From the NCBI GenBank assembly GCA_964057225.1, contig OZ059899.1, forward strand, positions 9,734,001 through 9,798,000: a DNA stretch of 64,000 bases, in the 5' to 3' direction. The translations under genes and the position numbers were made by a program. Numbering within the stretch: the first letter of the stretch is position 1; every line of letters starts with the position of its first letter. Positions 9,766 through 19,242 of the stretch are shown in pieces. This stretch comes from Auanema rhodensis (lineage: Eukaryota; Nematoda; Chromadorea; Rhabditida; Rhabditidae). The notes beneath the pieces were generated by a model, which searched no databases, had not been told where the DNA came from, and saw only the letters and a program-made list of their open reading frames with translations.

Positions 9766-10748
9766 CCTAGGTGGGTATAGTTGAAATAAATATTCTTCTA
9801 ATGAAGGAATCGTATCTCCTGTTGCTAATACTGCGGGAGTTTGTGCGATTTCAAATGCAATGTCTCTTGCTCGCTATAAGTAGTCTCCTGTGCGTTTTTC
9901 CAACTTATCGGCGAACTCCTTAATCGTGATTTGTTTACTCAGTTTTTCTGTGAGCTCAGATGGTAGGAGATGCGCGATAGCAATTTCTGTTGCTAGGAGA
10001 ATTTCTGCTTTTGCCAGCGCATGTAAAATGGCGATATTAGTGTCGTTGTAGTTGTACCATAATAGTGTTTCCTTGATCGCGATTGCGTCTAACTTGAGGA
10101 ATTTTGTCCTACGTGAATACTGGAAGTTTTCAGATAGTCTATGAGACTGTAAGAATTATCCAATCTTTTCCGGTTGCGATACTTCTGATACATTGGAATA
10201 ATTCCTGTAGAGCTGTCCGTAAGACGTAATGATGGATATATGGTGATATTGAAAAAGCGTGTAGGGTATTCTTGTGGCGCTTTCCTTTTCTGTCGTCTTG
10301 GAGTCTCTTTAGGTGGTATATGAATGTATGTACCACTATTCGTTGCATGTATATCCTTTCCTAAGCATCGGGTTGCTATGTTATCCGGTTTCTGGTTTTG
10401 GAGGATAAATGCGCTCTGTATCTCCGAGATTAGGACTGTGTCGTTGTTGACAAGTGCTGAGAAGTTTCCTAAGGAGCTGAAGTCGCATTCGTGATGGTCG
10501 TGAGGTGGTGTCCAAACGATTATGGCATTGTGCGTTGTACAAGTTCCTGCTTTCTTTGCACATCCTTCCGTGTTGAGAAAAAGGTCTGATATGATGATAT
10601 CGTCATGTAAACAAGTCATCATTCCTCTTTCTAACGTTAATCTTGGAGTTGTGGTGCAAGATGTAGACCAAAATGAGTAAGACTGATTGTTTAAAGGTAA
10701 AGGTGCCTTAAATAGTCCTGGAGCTGTACGTACAAGATTCGTATCCAT
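9766..10748 (-). pseudogene. Glycoprotein middle region of element B, broken
   Basis: The ORF 10748-10089 encodes Cys-rich ectodomain (SAFILQN, matching SAFVLQN in element A) with a basic furin-like RRQKRK at 10298-10281, at a comparable position to RRRNKR in A. Near 10120 the homologous reading moves to another frame, which stays open to TAG at 9876-9874 and then continues in the same frame into the 9765 ORF (SLEEYLFQLYPPR matches SIEQLARALYPS in A). The lesions here are one frameshift and one nonsense codon, plus a frameshift near 10750 that separates this part from the Gag frame. The ATG at 10748 is therefore probably not a real start. Confidence 0.75.
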
Positions 10749-12691
10749 ATGTCTTCTTTCTTGTATAGCTTCCTTACATTGATATTGTTTTCTCTAATGA
10801 ACAGTCTATCGTGAGCACATGTTCTGTAGATTTCTTTGGAGCATTTCCAAGCCTCCCATTCCTTGTAATGCATGTTTTCTGCGAATAATTCGACGTTAGT
10901 AATTTGAACTCCATCCTTGTGTATGTTTTCTGAGCATAAAGTTGGCCGAGGGGGTTCGAGAAAGATGCCTCCTCGTGTTCCGGTGCATAGATGGTAGGTG
11001 TTGTCTGCGTGACAAGGAAGTATTGTCAGTGCCATGATGGAAAGGAAGAGAGGTGTGAATGGAAGTTTCTTGTTGCTCGTGCGGGGTGTCTCATTGTTAA
11101 CTTGGTTAACATGGAATCGTACTGATGGGCTTCTTGTGCGATTTCTGTAGCGCGAATTAGGTCCATATGATTCATGGTGATCTCTGTTCTGGTATCTTCG
11201 ATCGTACTGGTTTCCGCGATGATAGTTGTTGTTGTATCTGTTATCATAACGGTCGTTATACCTATTATTTCTGTGTGGGCTACGGTAGTTGTTTGGTCCT
11301 CTTGAGCGTGGTCTGTTATTCCTGTTCCTGTCGTTGTATTGATGGTATCTTCCTGTTCTTCTTTCATCGTTATGACGGTATCCTCCTCGTCTTTGGTGCC
11401 ATGGTTCTTGAGGTCTTTGTGGATGTGAGGAATTGTCGTGTGGCCTGGATGATAGATGTGGTGCCGGTCCTCTATGAATTTTATCACGCTGTGGAGCTCT
11501 CATGTGATTGATGTGCTCGTTATTGATATTCAAATCATCTAGTCCATCGGTTAAGTTGTTGATGAAGGAAGAGGGGTCCTCATCTGCTTCAACGGTTTCA
11601 GCGATAGTGACGGCTGATTCAAAGGTGGTTGGGCTTCGATTATTGACGTGCGTACGTAGTTGTTTCCGTAATCCGCCGAGGAAAGCTACACGTAATATAC
11701 GTTCATCAGCATCGGTGTTCATATCGCTTGCTTCATAAGCCAGATTTCGACAGCGTTGTGCAAAATGGTTGACAGTTTCACTCTCTCCTTGCTTCATGTG
11801 AGTGAGTCTGGTGAACGCGGCATCTCGTTTCTCTTGAGGTTGAAGTTTGAGTGACAAAATGCGCTTTACGTTATTCCATCCTTGACGTATTTCGTCCGGC
11901 GTTATGCAACGTAAAGCATCGGCTGCTTTGTCCGTCCCCAACAATAGATAGAGGTGCGACAGACGCTCAGCCATGGGTACTTGCAACGCGTCAAAATAAC
12001 CTTCCAATCTCCTCATGTAGAGGTTAAAAGGTACTGCTCCATCATACAAGGTGGGTTTATGGTGGCGAATAGAAACAGTGTTCGTGGGTAGCATGCGGAA
12101 ATTAGAGTTGTTTTGGGTTTGATCATTGGAGTTTGGGTGGTCATCCATCCGGTCAGTCATCTGAGCGATTTTTCTCTTCTCTGCAACATTCAAATTGAAA
12201 TTGGTGGTTACTTCCGACGGAGAAGATACAGGAGAAGAAGATTGCTCATGTAATGATTGATCGGATGAAGAGGGAGAATTTCGAGGAAGAGAAGAAGAAA
12301 GAATAGCAGTATTTGGGTATGAAGATAAAATTTGAGAATAATCTTTACGAGGGGAAGTATTTGTGCTAACATTACTAGAGCTTTTGATAACATTAAAAGT
12401 GCGTTTTGGAGTTTGTTTGCTAATAGACGCTTTAATTTTACTTAGAGTAACAGCGTGGCGAGAAGTTTTAATAGCTGTTGTGCCTATTTTCTTCGCGGGG
12501 GTACCCGGTATAGCGGGTGGTTTCTTTGCAGCAGTAGGTCGGCGCTTCGTGTCCGGCTCATAAACATTTGGAGGTCCTCTTTTTCTTTGATTCCGCTCGA
12601 GTACTGGCTCGACGTGCGTATCATTACCGGGGGCTGCGCTCTGTAGATTTGTTTTATCCTGCGGAGGATTTTTACTCTTCGAGTCCGTCAT
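10691..12691 (-). CDS. Gag fused to the N-terminus of a glycoprotein, element B
   Basis: This 666-codon frame starts with ATG at 12691. Residues 1-200 are low-complexity and basic. A Ty3/gypsy capsid-like region spans about 205-375 (RRLEGYFDALQVPMAERL, FLGGLRKQLRTHV). An Arg/Asn/Tyr-rich tail with many RN and RY repeats spans about 400-540, probably binding RNA in place of a zinc knuckle, which is absent. At about 542-562 a hydrophobic signal-peptide-like run (FTPLFLSIMALTILPCHA) is followed by a Cys-containing ectodomain start (YHLCTGTRGGIF). A frameshift near 10750 ends the frame inside the glycoprotein. Element A has the same Gag, signal, glycoprotein order, so the fusion is not an accident of decay. 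Confidence 0.85.
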   Translation of the reverse strand: MTDSKSKNPPQDKTNLQSAAPGNDTHVEPVLERNQRKRGPPNVYEPDTKRRPTAAKKPPAIPGTPAKKIGTTAIKTSRHAVTLSKIKASISKQTPKRTFNVIKSSSNVSTNTSPRKDYSQILSSYPNTAILSSSLPRNSPSSSDQSLHEQSSSPVSSPSEVTTNFNLNVAEKRKIAQMTDRMDDHPNSNDQTQNNSNFRMLPTNTVSIRHHKPTLYDGAVPFNLYMRRLEGYFDALQVPMAERLSHLYLLLGTDKAADALRCITPDEIRQGWNNVKRILSLKLQPQEKRDAAFTRLTHMKQGESETVNHFAQRCRNLAYEASDMNTDADERILRVAFLGGLRKQLRTHVNNRSPTTFESAVTIAETVEADEDPSSFINNLTDGLDDLNINNEHINHMRAPQRDKIHRGPAPHLSSRPHDNSSHPQRPQEPWHQRRGGYRHNDERRTGRYHQYNDRNRNNRPRSRGPNNYRSPHRNNRYNDRYDNRYNNNYHRGNQYDRRYQNRDHHESYGPNSRYRNRTRSPSVRFHVNQVNNETPRTSNKKLPFTPLFLSIMALTILPCHADNTYHLCTGTRGGIFLEPPRPTLCSENIHKDGVQITNVELFAENMHYKEWEAWKCSKEIYRTCAHDRLFIRENNINVRKLYKKEDIWIRILYVQLQDYLRHLYL

Positions 12692-13467
12692 CTTGTTGGT
12701 TTTCCTGGAAAGGAAATTATTATACCAACGATGCGAAACTTATAAAAATATATATACAGCGTGAGAGGCAATATGGGGTTGTATGCGTGACGCTTGCTAG
12801 GGGGCCAGCCTGCAGCGAATCTTCTAACGGAGAATTGCTCAATCGGGTACATACACGGGCCTGTGACCGGTGCGCCCTTTCTAGGATCAAGTTCCCATCT
12901 CTCGAATAGGCGTGAAATATACGACGGTGATCTAAGCAGTATTCCCTTTCAGTCTTTCGACAAGATTAGGTGCTCAGGCCTCGTACATTCACTTTCCCAG
13001 ACTTCTCTTGCCTATGAAAAATCACAGAAATCGCTCCCTTAACGAAATTCTGCTCCCCTGATTTTTCATGGTGAGACCACTCTAACACTTTCATTCTCGA
13101 CTAATTCTGTCGTAATTCTCAAATTTGCAAAAATAGGACCAAAAAGGGATCTTCAAAATCAGGAATGCGTACGTCTTATATCAAAAATAGTGGTTGCCTC
13201 CGCTCAGTTCTCGAGACAGTCTGGTATTGCTTCTCACGGGCTACTTTTAGGATCAAAATGCAAAATTGTAAATCTTAGGTTCGGGATTCAGATAAAAAAT
13301 TTCAAAATTATTTGGCTGTTTTCTGGGTTATATTAGGAAGAAGAGAAAAAATAATAGTAATAAGAGAGGGAAAAAGATAAAATTTAAAAGAAGATAAAAG
13401 AAAAATAAAATAGGAATATAGTGGGAATATAGTAGGAATATAGTACTAGTATAGAATAGTTTTGTAC

Positions 13468-13470
<3 letters not shown>
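12692..13470 (-). other. Leader region of element B
   Basis: Non-coding in both directions beyond short chance ORFs. It should be the 5' leader between LTR and Gag. It contains a moderately GC-rich block (about 12780-12900), unlike the AT-rich DNA to its right. No primer-binding site could be assigned with confidence. Confidence 0.4.

Positions 13471-13501
<31 letters not shown>
13471..13501. repeat. (TA)n microsatellite
   Basis: About 14 uninterrupted TA dinucleotides in the leader/U5-like part of element B. Confidence 0.95.
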
Positions 13502-13503
<2 letters not shown>

Positions 13504-13539
13504 GAGTAATACATTTTAAAGGATAGAATAGAAATTAAT

Positions 13540-14070
13540 GAATTTTAATATATATAAAACAATGAATTTTGTGATGATTCATGAAAGAAATTAATTCATT
13601 TTTGATTCAAAAATTGTTTGAAACTTTATAACAAAAATTTATGAGAGATAGAATAGATTTTGATTAAAAAAACAGAAAAAGAAAAGATTGACAGAAAAAA
13701 AAAATATCGAAATACCTTTCTTTAAATGAATAAATATAAAAGAATACCAAATTAATTTATGATAGTTATAAACAAAGTTTTTCCTCAAAAATGAATGAAA
13801 GATCTTAGAATATGGAAAAAAATCGAAATGTTTCTTTTAAATGAATGAATATAAAATTTCAAAATTAAGTTGTTTCAAAATATATTTCTTTAAATAAATG
13901 TATATAAGATTTCAGTATTAATTTATGAATCAAAATCAAAATAAAGTTCTTTGAATGAATGAAATAAAGAAGAGAAAGATTTCAAATTAAATTCATATAG
14001 CATAATCGAAATATAATTCTTTAATTAGATGTATGAAAGACAACAAAATTAAATTTATGTAGCGAAATAT
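13540..14070. repeat. Degenerate AT-rich tandem-like repeat
   Basis: Variants of a short AT-rich motif recur many times (TTAAATGAATGAATATAAAA and similar, followed by TTTCAAAATTAA-like text), at intervals of roughly 60-90 bp. Copies are too diverged to give an exact period by eye. It lies in the R/U5 or leader part of element B and codes for nothing recognisable. Confidence 0.55.
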
Positions 14071-14199
14071 GGTTCTTAGAGATTCGTCGGTTATAGACGA
14101 ATCTCGGCGGAACCTCCACGTTCCATGGTGGTTCCCCAGGGTTCCGGCTGGGTAACCACATGGAATTACTTTCTTTTCTTCCAAATATAATGATAAAGA

Positions 14200-14325
14200 G
14201 TATAGAGAGAAAGGTTTATTCATGATAAAGTATACAAATTACAATAATAAAAGTTACATAATGATTCCTAGTCGCAGCCCAAAGGACTCGTAAGGAAACC
14301 TTATATAGTATTCCTTACGAGCATA
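14200..14325 (-). promoter_or_regulatory. LTR promoter and poly(A) signal of element B, with an inverted repeat around TATA
   Basis: On the minus strand a TATATAAG-type TATA box (about 14308-14301) lies about 85 bp upstream of AATAAA (14220-14215), the usual spacing of U3 promoter and R-region poly(A) signal in an LTR. A perfect 11 bp inverted repeat, CTCGTAAGGAA at 14287-14297 and TTCCTTACGAG at 14311-14321, encloses the TATA box. It could be an operator-like protein site or a stem in the DNA or RNA. Transcription would run left into Gag. Confidence 0.6.
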
Positions 14326-14528
14326 AAAAGTGGTTATCAGGTCCGCGGAACTTGGTTCCGCTTGAATTGGGCTTTCTTTAATTAAACTTAATATGAAAAA
14401 GTGTTCGTTCATTGTTGCATTGAAATCCTATTTCTCAAATGTAGCGTCAGCTATTTGTTTTTATAATGTTCCGTTTTATAAGCGATTGACGTTGTCAATC
14501 GCTCTACTTATAGGACACGTATGGAACA
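14326..14528 (-). other. U3-like region of element B with hairpins
   Basis: No coding signal. Perfect arms GCGGAAC (14345-14351) and GTTCCGC (14355-14361) form a tight hairpin with a 3 nt loop. The right end, 14467-14528, is an imperfect palindrome bounded by TGTTCC and GGAACA, with inner matching blocks TATAAG/CTTATA and CGATTGAC/GTCAATCG. The tandem array starts directly after it. Confidence 0.45.
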
Positions 14529-14609
14529 ATAGGTTTTCTCTTAATTTCTCTCATCACAATTGTCTTAGTTTTTTTTCTCATAAGAGTTTCTGAAATCTTA
14601 GTTGAACAA

Positions 14610-14682
14610 GGCCGCGTGGCGCAATGGATAACGCGTCTGCCTACGGAGCAGAAGATTGTAGGTTCGAATCCTGCCGTGGTCG
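14610..14682 (+). tRNA. tRNA-Arg(ACG), copy 1
   Basis: It is 73 nt without CCA. Acceptor GGCCGCG pairs with CGTGGTC; anticodon stem TCTGC/GCAGA encloses CTACGGA with anticodon ACG (34-36, read as ICG for CGU, CGC and CGA); T arm GTAGG/CCTGC with TTCGAAT loop. A box TGGCGCAATGG and B box GGTTCGAATCC fit Pol III consensus, and a T7 terminator follows TAAA. A14, G18G19, A21 and T33 are conserved. The only D-stem mismatch is C13-A22. Later copies are described by difference from this one. Confidence 0.97.
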
Positions 14683-15219
14683 TAAATTTTTTTCATTTCA
14701 CTTGTCATTTACAAAAATCGAATTTATCTTCTTCAACCATTATTTTTGCAATGTGTCATAAGAATTTCACAGTTGAACAGAACGTTTTTTGAGAAGTTTT
14801 TTTGTTGTCAACATATATATTTTCCTGAAATTCGAAAGCATTTGGGATGAAAATTAGAAAGAAAAGAACTAGTTTTTCCTACTTTGAAACAAACAATAAG
14901 AAATAAAATAAAAAAGATTGTTAGATATCCAATTTAAACTTATACATTTACTTCGATAAAGAGCCTATTAGTTTGAAATTTTATGTCTTACAGTTCTCCA
15001 ACAGAACAGACTGATCCTGATTTCTCTATGATTACATAAAACTCTCGTTTGATATAAAAAAAGGAGAGGAATAACGTTTCCAGGATGTCAATGATATCGA
15101 ATCTAGTGATATTGTAGAAAAATGTAATGTCAGCTCCATAGGTTTTCTCTTAATTTCTCTCATCACAATATTCTTAGTTTTTTTTTCTCATAAGAGTTTC
15201 TGAAATCTTAGTTGAACAA

Positions 15220-15292
15220 GGCCGCGTGGCGCAATGGATAACGCGTCTGCCTACGGAGCAGAAGATTGTAGGTTCGAATCCTGCCGTGGTCG
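15220..15292 (+). tRNA. tRNA-Arg(ACG), copy 2
   Basis: Identical to copy 1. It lies 610 bp after it, which is the length of the basic tRNA-bearing unit with no inserted duplication. A T7 terminator follows. Confidence 0.97.
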
Positions 15293-16892
15293 TAAATTTT
15301 TTTCATTTCACTTGTCATTTATAAAAATCGAATTTATCTTTTTCAACGATTATTTTTGCAATGTGTCATAAGAATTTCACAGTTGAACAAAACGTTTTTT
15401 AAGAAGTTTTTTTGTTGTCAACATATATATTTTCCTGGCATTTGAAAGCATTTGGGATGGAAATTAGAAAGAAAAGAACTAGTTTTTCCTACTTCAAAAC
15501 AAACAATAAGAAATAAAATGAAAAAGATTGTTAGATATCCAATTTAAACTTATACATTTACTTTGATAAAGAGCCTATTAGATTGAAATTTTATGTCTTA
15601 CAGTTCTCCAACAGAACAGACTGATCCTGATTTTTATACGATTACAAAAAACTCTCGTTTGATATAAAAGCATATTGGATAGAAATTTCGAAAGCATTTT
15701 GGATGGAAATTAGAACGAAAAGAACTAGTTTTTTCTATTTTAAAACAAACAATAATAAACAAAATGAAAAGATTGTTAGATATCCAATTTTAACTTATAC
15801 ATTTACTTCGATGAAGAGCCTATTAGATTGAATTTTTATGTCTTACAGTTCTCCAACAGAACAGACTGATCCTGATTTTTCTACGATTACATAAAACTCT
15901 CGTTTGATATACAAAAAGGAGAGGAATAACGTTTCCAGGATATCAATGATATCGAATCTAGTGATATTGTAGAAAAATGTAATGTCAGCTCCATAGTTTT
16001 TCTCTTAATTTCTCTCATCACAATATTCTTAGTTTTTTTTCATGAGAGTTTCTGAAATCTTAGTTGAATAAGGCAGTATATATTTTTTTCTGGAATTCGA
16101 AAGCATTTTGGATGGAAATTAGAACGAAAAGAACTAGTTTTTCCTACTTTAAAACAAACAATAAGAAATAAAATGAAAAAGATTGTTAGATATCCAATTT
16201 AAACTTATACATTTACTTCGATGAAGAGCCTATTAGATTGAAATTTTATGTCTTACAGTTCTCCAACAGAACAGACTGATCCTGATTTCTCTATGATTAC
16301 ATAAAACTCTCGTTTGATATACAAAAAGGAGAGGAATAACGTTTCCAGGATATCAATGATATCGAATCTAGTGATATTGTAGAGAAATGTAATGTCAGCT
16401 CCATAGTTTTTCTCTTAATTTCTCTCATCACAATGGTCTTAGTTTTTTTTCATAAGAGTTTCTGAAATCTTAGTTGAACAAGGCAGTATATATTTTTTTC
16501 TGGAATTCGAAAGCATTTGAGATGGAAATTAGAAAGAAAAGAACTAGTTTTTCCTACTTTAAAACAAACAATAAGAAATAAAATGAAAAAGATTGTTAGA
16601 TATCCAATTTAAACTTATACATTTACTTCAATGAAGAGCCTATTAGATTGAAATTTTATGTCTTACAGTTCTCCAACAGAACAGACTGATCCTGATTTCT
16701 CTATGATTACATGAAACTCTCGTTTGATATACAAAAAGGAGAGGAATAACGTTTCCAGGATATCAATGATATCGAATCTAGTGATATTGTAGAGAAATGT
16801 AATGTCAGCTCCATAGTTTTTCTCTTAATTTCTCTCATCACAATAGTCTTAGTTTTTTTTTCATAAGAGTTTCTGAAATCTTAGTTGAACAA

Positions 16893-16965
16893 GGCCGCGT
16901 GGCGCAATGGATAACGCGTCTGCTTACGGAGCAGAAGATTGTAGGTTCGAATCCTGCCGTGGTCG
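16893..16965 (+). tRNA. tRNA-Arg(ACG), copy 3, T32 variant
   Basis: One substitution, C32 to T at 16924, in the anticodon loop next to T33. Both Pol III boxes are intact, so it should be transcribed; the effect on decoding is unknown. It is preceded by two tRNA-less units. Confidence 0.95.
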
Positions 16966-17746
16966 TAAATTTTTTTCATTTCACTTGTCATTTATAAAAA
17001 TCGAATTTATCTTCTTCAACGATTATTTTTGCAATGTGTCATAAGAATTTCATAGTTGAACAAAACGTTTTTTAAGAAGTTTTTTTTTGTTGTCAACATA
17101 TATATTTTCCTGGAATTCGAAAGCATTTGGGATGGAAATTAGAAAGAAAAGAACTAGTTTTTCCTACTTTAAAACAAACAATAAGTAATAAAATGAAAAA
17201 GATTGTTAGATGTCCAATTTAAACTTATACATTTACTTTGATAAAGAGCCTATTAGATTGAAATTTTATGTCTTACAGTTCTCCAACAGAACAGACTGAT
17301 CCTGATTTTTCTACGATTACTTAAATCTCTCGTTTGATATAAAAGCATATTGGATAGAAATTTCGAAAGCATTTTGGATGGAAATTAGAACAAAAAGAAC
17401 TAGTTTTTTCTATTTTAAAACAAACAATAATAAACAAAATGAAAAGATTGTTAGATATCCAATTTTAACTTATACATTTACTTCGATGAAGAGCCTATTA
17501 GATTGAATTTTTATGTCTTACAGTTCTCCAACAGAACAGACTGATCCTGATTTTTCTACGATTACATAAAACTCTCGTTTGATATACAAAAAGGAGAGGA
17601 ATAACGTTTCCAGGATATCAATGATATCGAATCTAGTGATATTGTGGAAAAATGTAATGTCAGCTCCATAGTTTTTCTCTTAATTTCTCTCATCACAATA
17701 GTCTTAGTTTTTTTTCATAAGAGTTTCTGAAATCTTAGTTGAACAA

Positions 17747-17819
17747 GGCCGCGTGGCGCAATGGATAACGCGTCTGCCTACGGAGCAGAAGATTGTAGGT
17801 TCGAATCCTGCCGTGGTCG
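17747..17819 (+). tRNA. tRNA-Arg(ACG), copy 4
   Basis: Identical to copy 1, 854 bp after copy 3 (610 bp unit plus one 243 bp partial duplication). It is the last copy before the BEL element. Confidence 0.97.
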
Positions 17820-18599
17820 TAAATTTTTTTCATTTCACTTGTCATTTATAAAAATCGAATTTATCTTCTTCAACGATTATTTTTGCAATGTGTCATAAGA
17901 ATTTCATAGTTGAACAAAACGTTTTTTAAGAAGTTTTTTTGTTGTCAACATATATATTTTCCTGGAATTCGAAAGCATTTGGGATGGAAATTAGAAAGAA
18001 AAGAACTAGTTTTTCCTACTTTAAAACAAACAATAAGAAATAAAATGAGAAAGATTGTTAGATATCCAATTTAAACTTATACATTTACTTTGATAAAGAG
18101 CCTATTAGATTGAAATTTTATGTCTTACAGTTCTCCAACAGAACAGACTGATCCTGATTTTTCTACGATTACATAAAACTCTCGTTTAATATAAAAGCAT
18201 ATTGGATAGAAATTTCGAAAGCATTTTGGATGGAAATTAGAACGAAAAGAACTAGTTTTTTCTATTTTAAAACAAACAATAATAAACAAAATGAAAAGAT
18301 TGTTAGATATCCAATTTTAACTTATACATTTACTTCGATGAAGAGCCTATTAGATTGAATTTTTATGTCTTACAGTTCTCCAACAGAACAGACTGATCCT
18401 GATTTTTCTACGATTACATAAAACTCTCGTTTGATATACAAAAAGGAGAGGAATAACGTTTCCAGGATATCAATGATATCGAATCTAGTGATATTGTAGA
18501 AAAATGTAATGTCAGCTCCATAGTTTTTCTCTTAATTTCTCTCATCACAATAGTCTTAGTTTTTTTTCATAAGAGTTTCTGAAATCTTAGTTGAACAAG

Positions 18600-18998
18600 T
18601 GTCGGCGAATGCCTGACTAGAAATGAAATACAATAATTTAACCTAAAAACATAACTCTTCTGAAACTCTAAACCATTGTTTAATAACCTTGTAATTGTAT
18701 CATTAACCTCTTGCGCAACATTCTTAAAGGATATTGAACTTTTATCACCTCTATAGTTTACATTGACCTGACCTTTGTATTCAAATATCAAATATCACCT
18801 TCAAGCTAAATCATATATAAAACCCAAGAAACCTTCACTCTCACTCTTAATTTAATTCTACCACTGAACTTATACCGATCTTATAATAAACCTTTCTCAT
18901 TTAACTAACTGTTTGGATTCGCCACTAACTCATATTATCCCCATTAAACGGGGGACAACCGAGTATAGACGCTCGTCATTGGGAACATTAAAAACCCA
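18600..18998 (+). repeat. 5' LTR of the BEL element
   Basis: 399 bp, TG...CA ends. TATATAAAA at 18814-18822 is the likely TATA box and AATAAA at 18885-18890 the poly(A) signal, so R lies roughly between about 18845 and 18910. Differences from the 3' LTR are A/G, T/C and A/G at three sites. Confidence 0.95.
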
Positions 18999-19001
18999 AA
19001 T

Positions 19002-19014
19002 TGGTGCAACGACC
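19002..19014 (+). promoter_or_regulatory. Candidate primer-binding site of the BEL element
   Basis: TGGTGCAACGACC starts 3 nt after the LTR and begins with TGG, as expected for pairing with a tRNA ending in CCA. The matching tRNA would end CGTTGCA-CCA; it was not identified. It does not match the array's tRNA-Arg, whose site would start TGGCGACCACG. Confidence 0.55.
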
Positions 19015-19242
19015 AAACCAGGTATTAATTGTTAGAAACTTTCTTATCATATTTTTTCCTTTTTTTTTTTTCATACTTTCCATCTCACTCTTCTTCACAT
19101 TTTCCTCCTTTCCATCTCGTTCTCTTTATCAAAAAAATTTTTTTTATAAACCAACATACTTTAAACAGTTCAAACTGTTCATTTTGCAATCATTCTACTA
19201 AGAAATTCCAAAATAATCCACTTTCGACCCGAAAAAGAAAAA
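19015..19242 (+). other. 5' leader of the BEL element
   Basis: A short non-coding leader, strongly pyrimidine-rich on the plus strand (several T and CTT runs between 19045 and 19145). No convincing upstream ORF. The polyprotein ATG follows at 19243. Confidence 0.6.

Larger units (their letters stand above)
4352..14528 (-). mobile_element. Element B: degenerate Ty3/gypsy-like element with Gag-Env-Pol order
   Basis: On the minus strand the order is LTR-like promoter (about 14200-14528), leader of 1.5 kb, Gag (12691), signal-like segment, glycoprotein, transmembrane helix (about 8270-8200), retropepsin (DTGA near 7915), RT, RNase H and integrase ending at 4352. Breaks are: frameshift near 10750, frameshift near 10120, TAG at 9876-9874, a deletion removing the RT fingers region at about 7190, and TAA at 6199-6197. 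No 3' LTR matching its own 5' LTR region was found left of 4352. The integrase has a GPY/F module, which supports Ty3/gypsy (Metaviridae). It is not autonomous in its present state. Confidence 0.85.
14529..18599 (+). repeat. tRNA-Arg tandem array, left part (before the BEL insertion)
   Basis: The array enters in mid-unit with TAGGTTTTCTCTTAATTTC. It holds tRNA units, tRNA-less 410 bp units beginning at GGCAG scars (16072, 16482), and 243 bp partial duplications that start with AAAGCATATTGGATAG. It contains four tRNA-Arg genes. The last unit ends at 18599, where the BEL element is inserted within a few bp of where the next tRNA gene would start. Confidence 0.95.

Noticed and set aside
11167..11511. 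114-codon plus-strand ORF and several others opposite element B Gag and protease.
   Set aside because: They are antisense shadows of the Gag and pol frames, with compositions that mirror the Arg-rich tail.
14391..14475. Possible relic of an array unit (AAATGTAGCGTCAGCT resembles AAATGTAATGTCAGCT) inside the U3-like region of element B.
   Set aside because: Only about 40 bp with moderate similarity in AT-rich DNA, so chance cannot be excluded.
16072..16892. C/D-box snoRNA or snRNA-like genes in the tRNA-less units.
   Set aside because: CTGA and TGAT words occur but not as a C box and D box with a terminal stem. No Sm site or known snRNA core was seen.
18567..18791. Minus-strand ORF of about 74 codons in the 5' LTR, with a near copy (81 codons) in the 3' LTR at 26459-26704.
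   Set aside because: Both lie antisense in LTR sequence. Their likeness follows from LTR identity and no domain or signal is recognisable.
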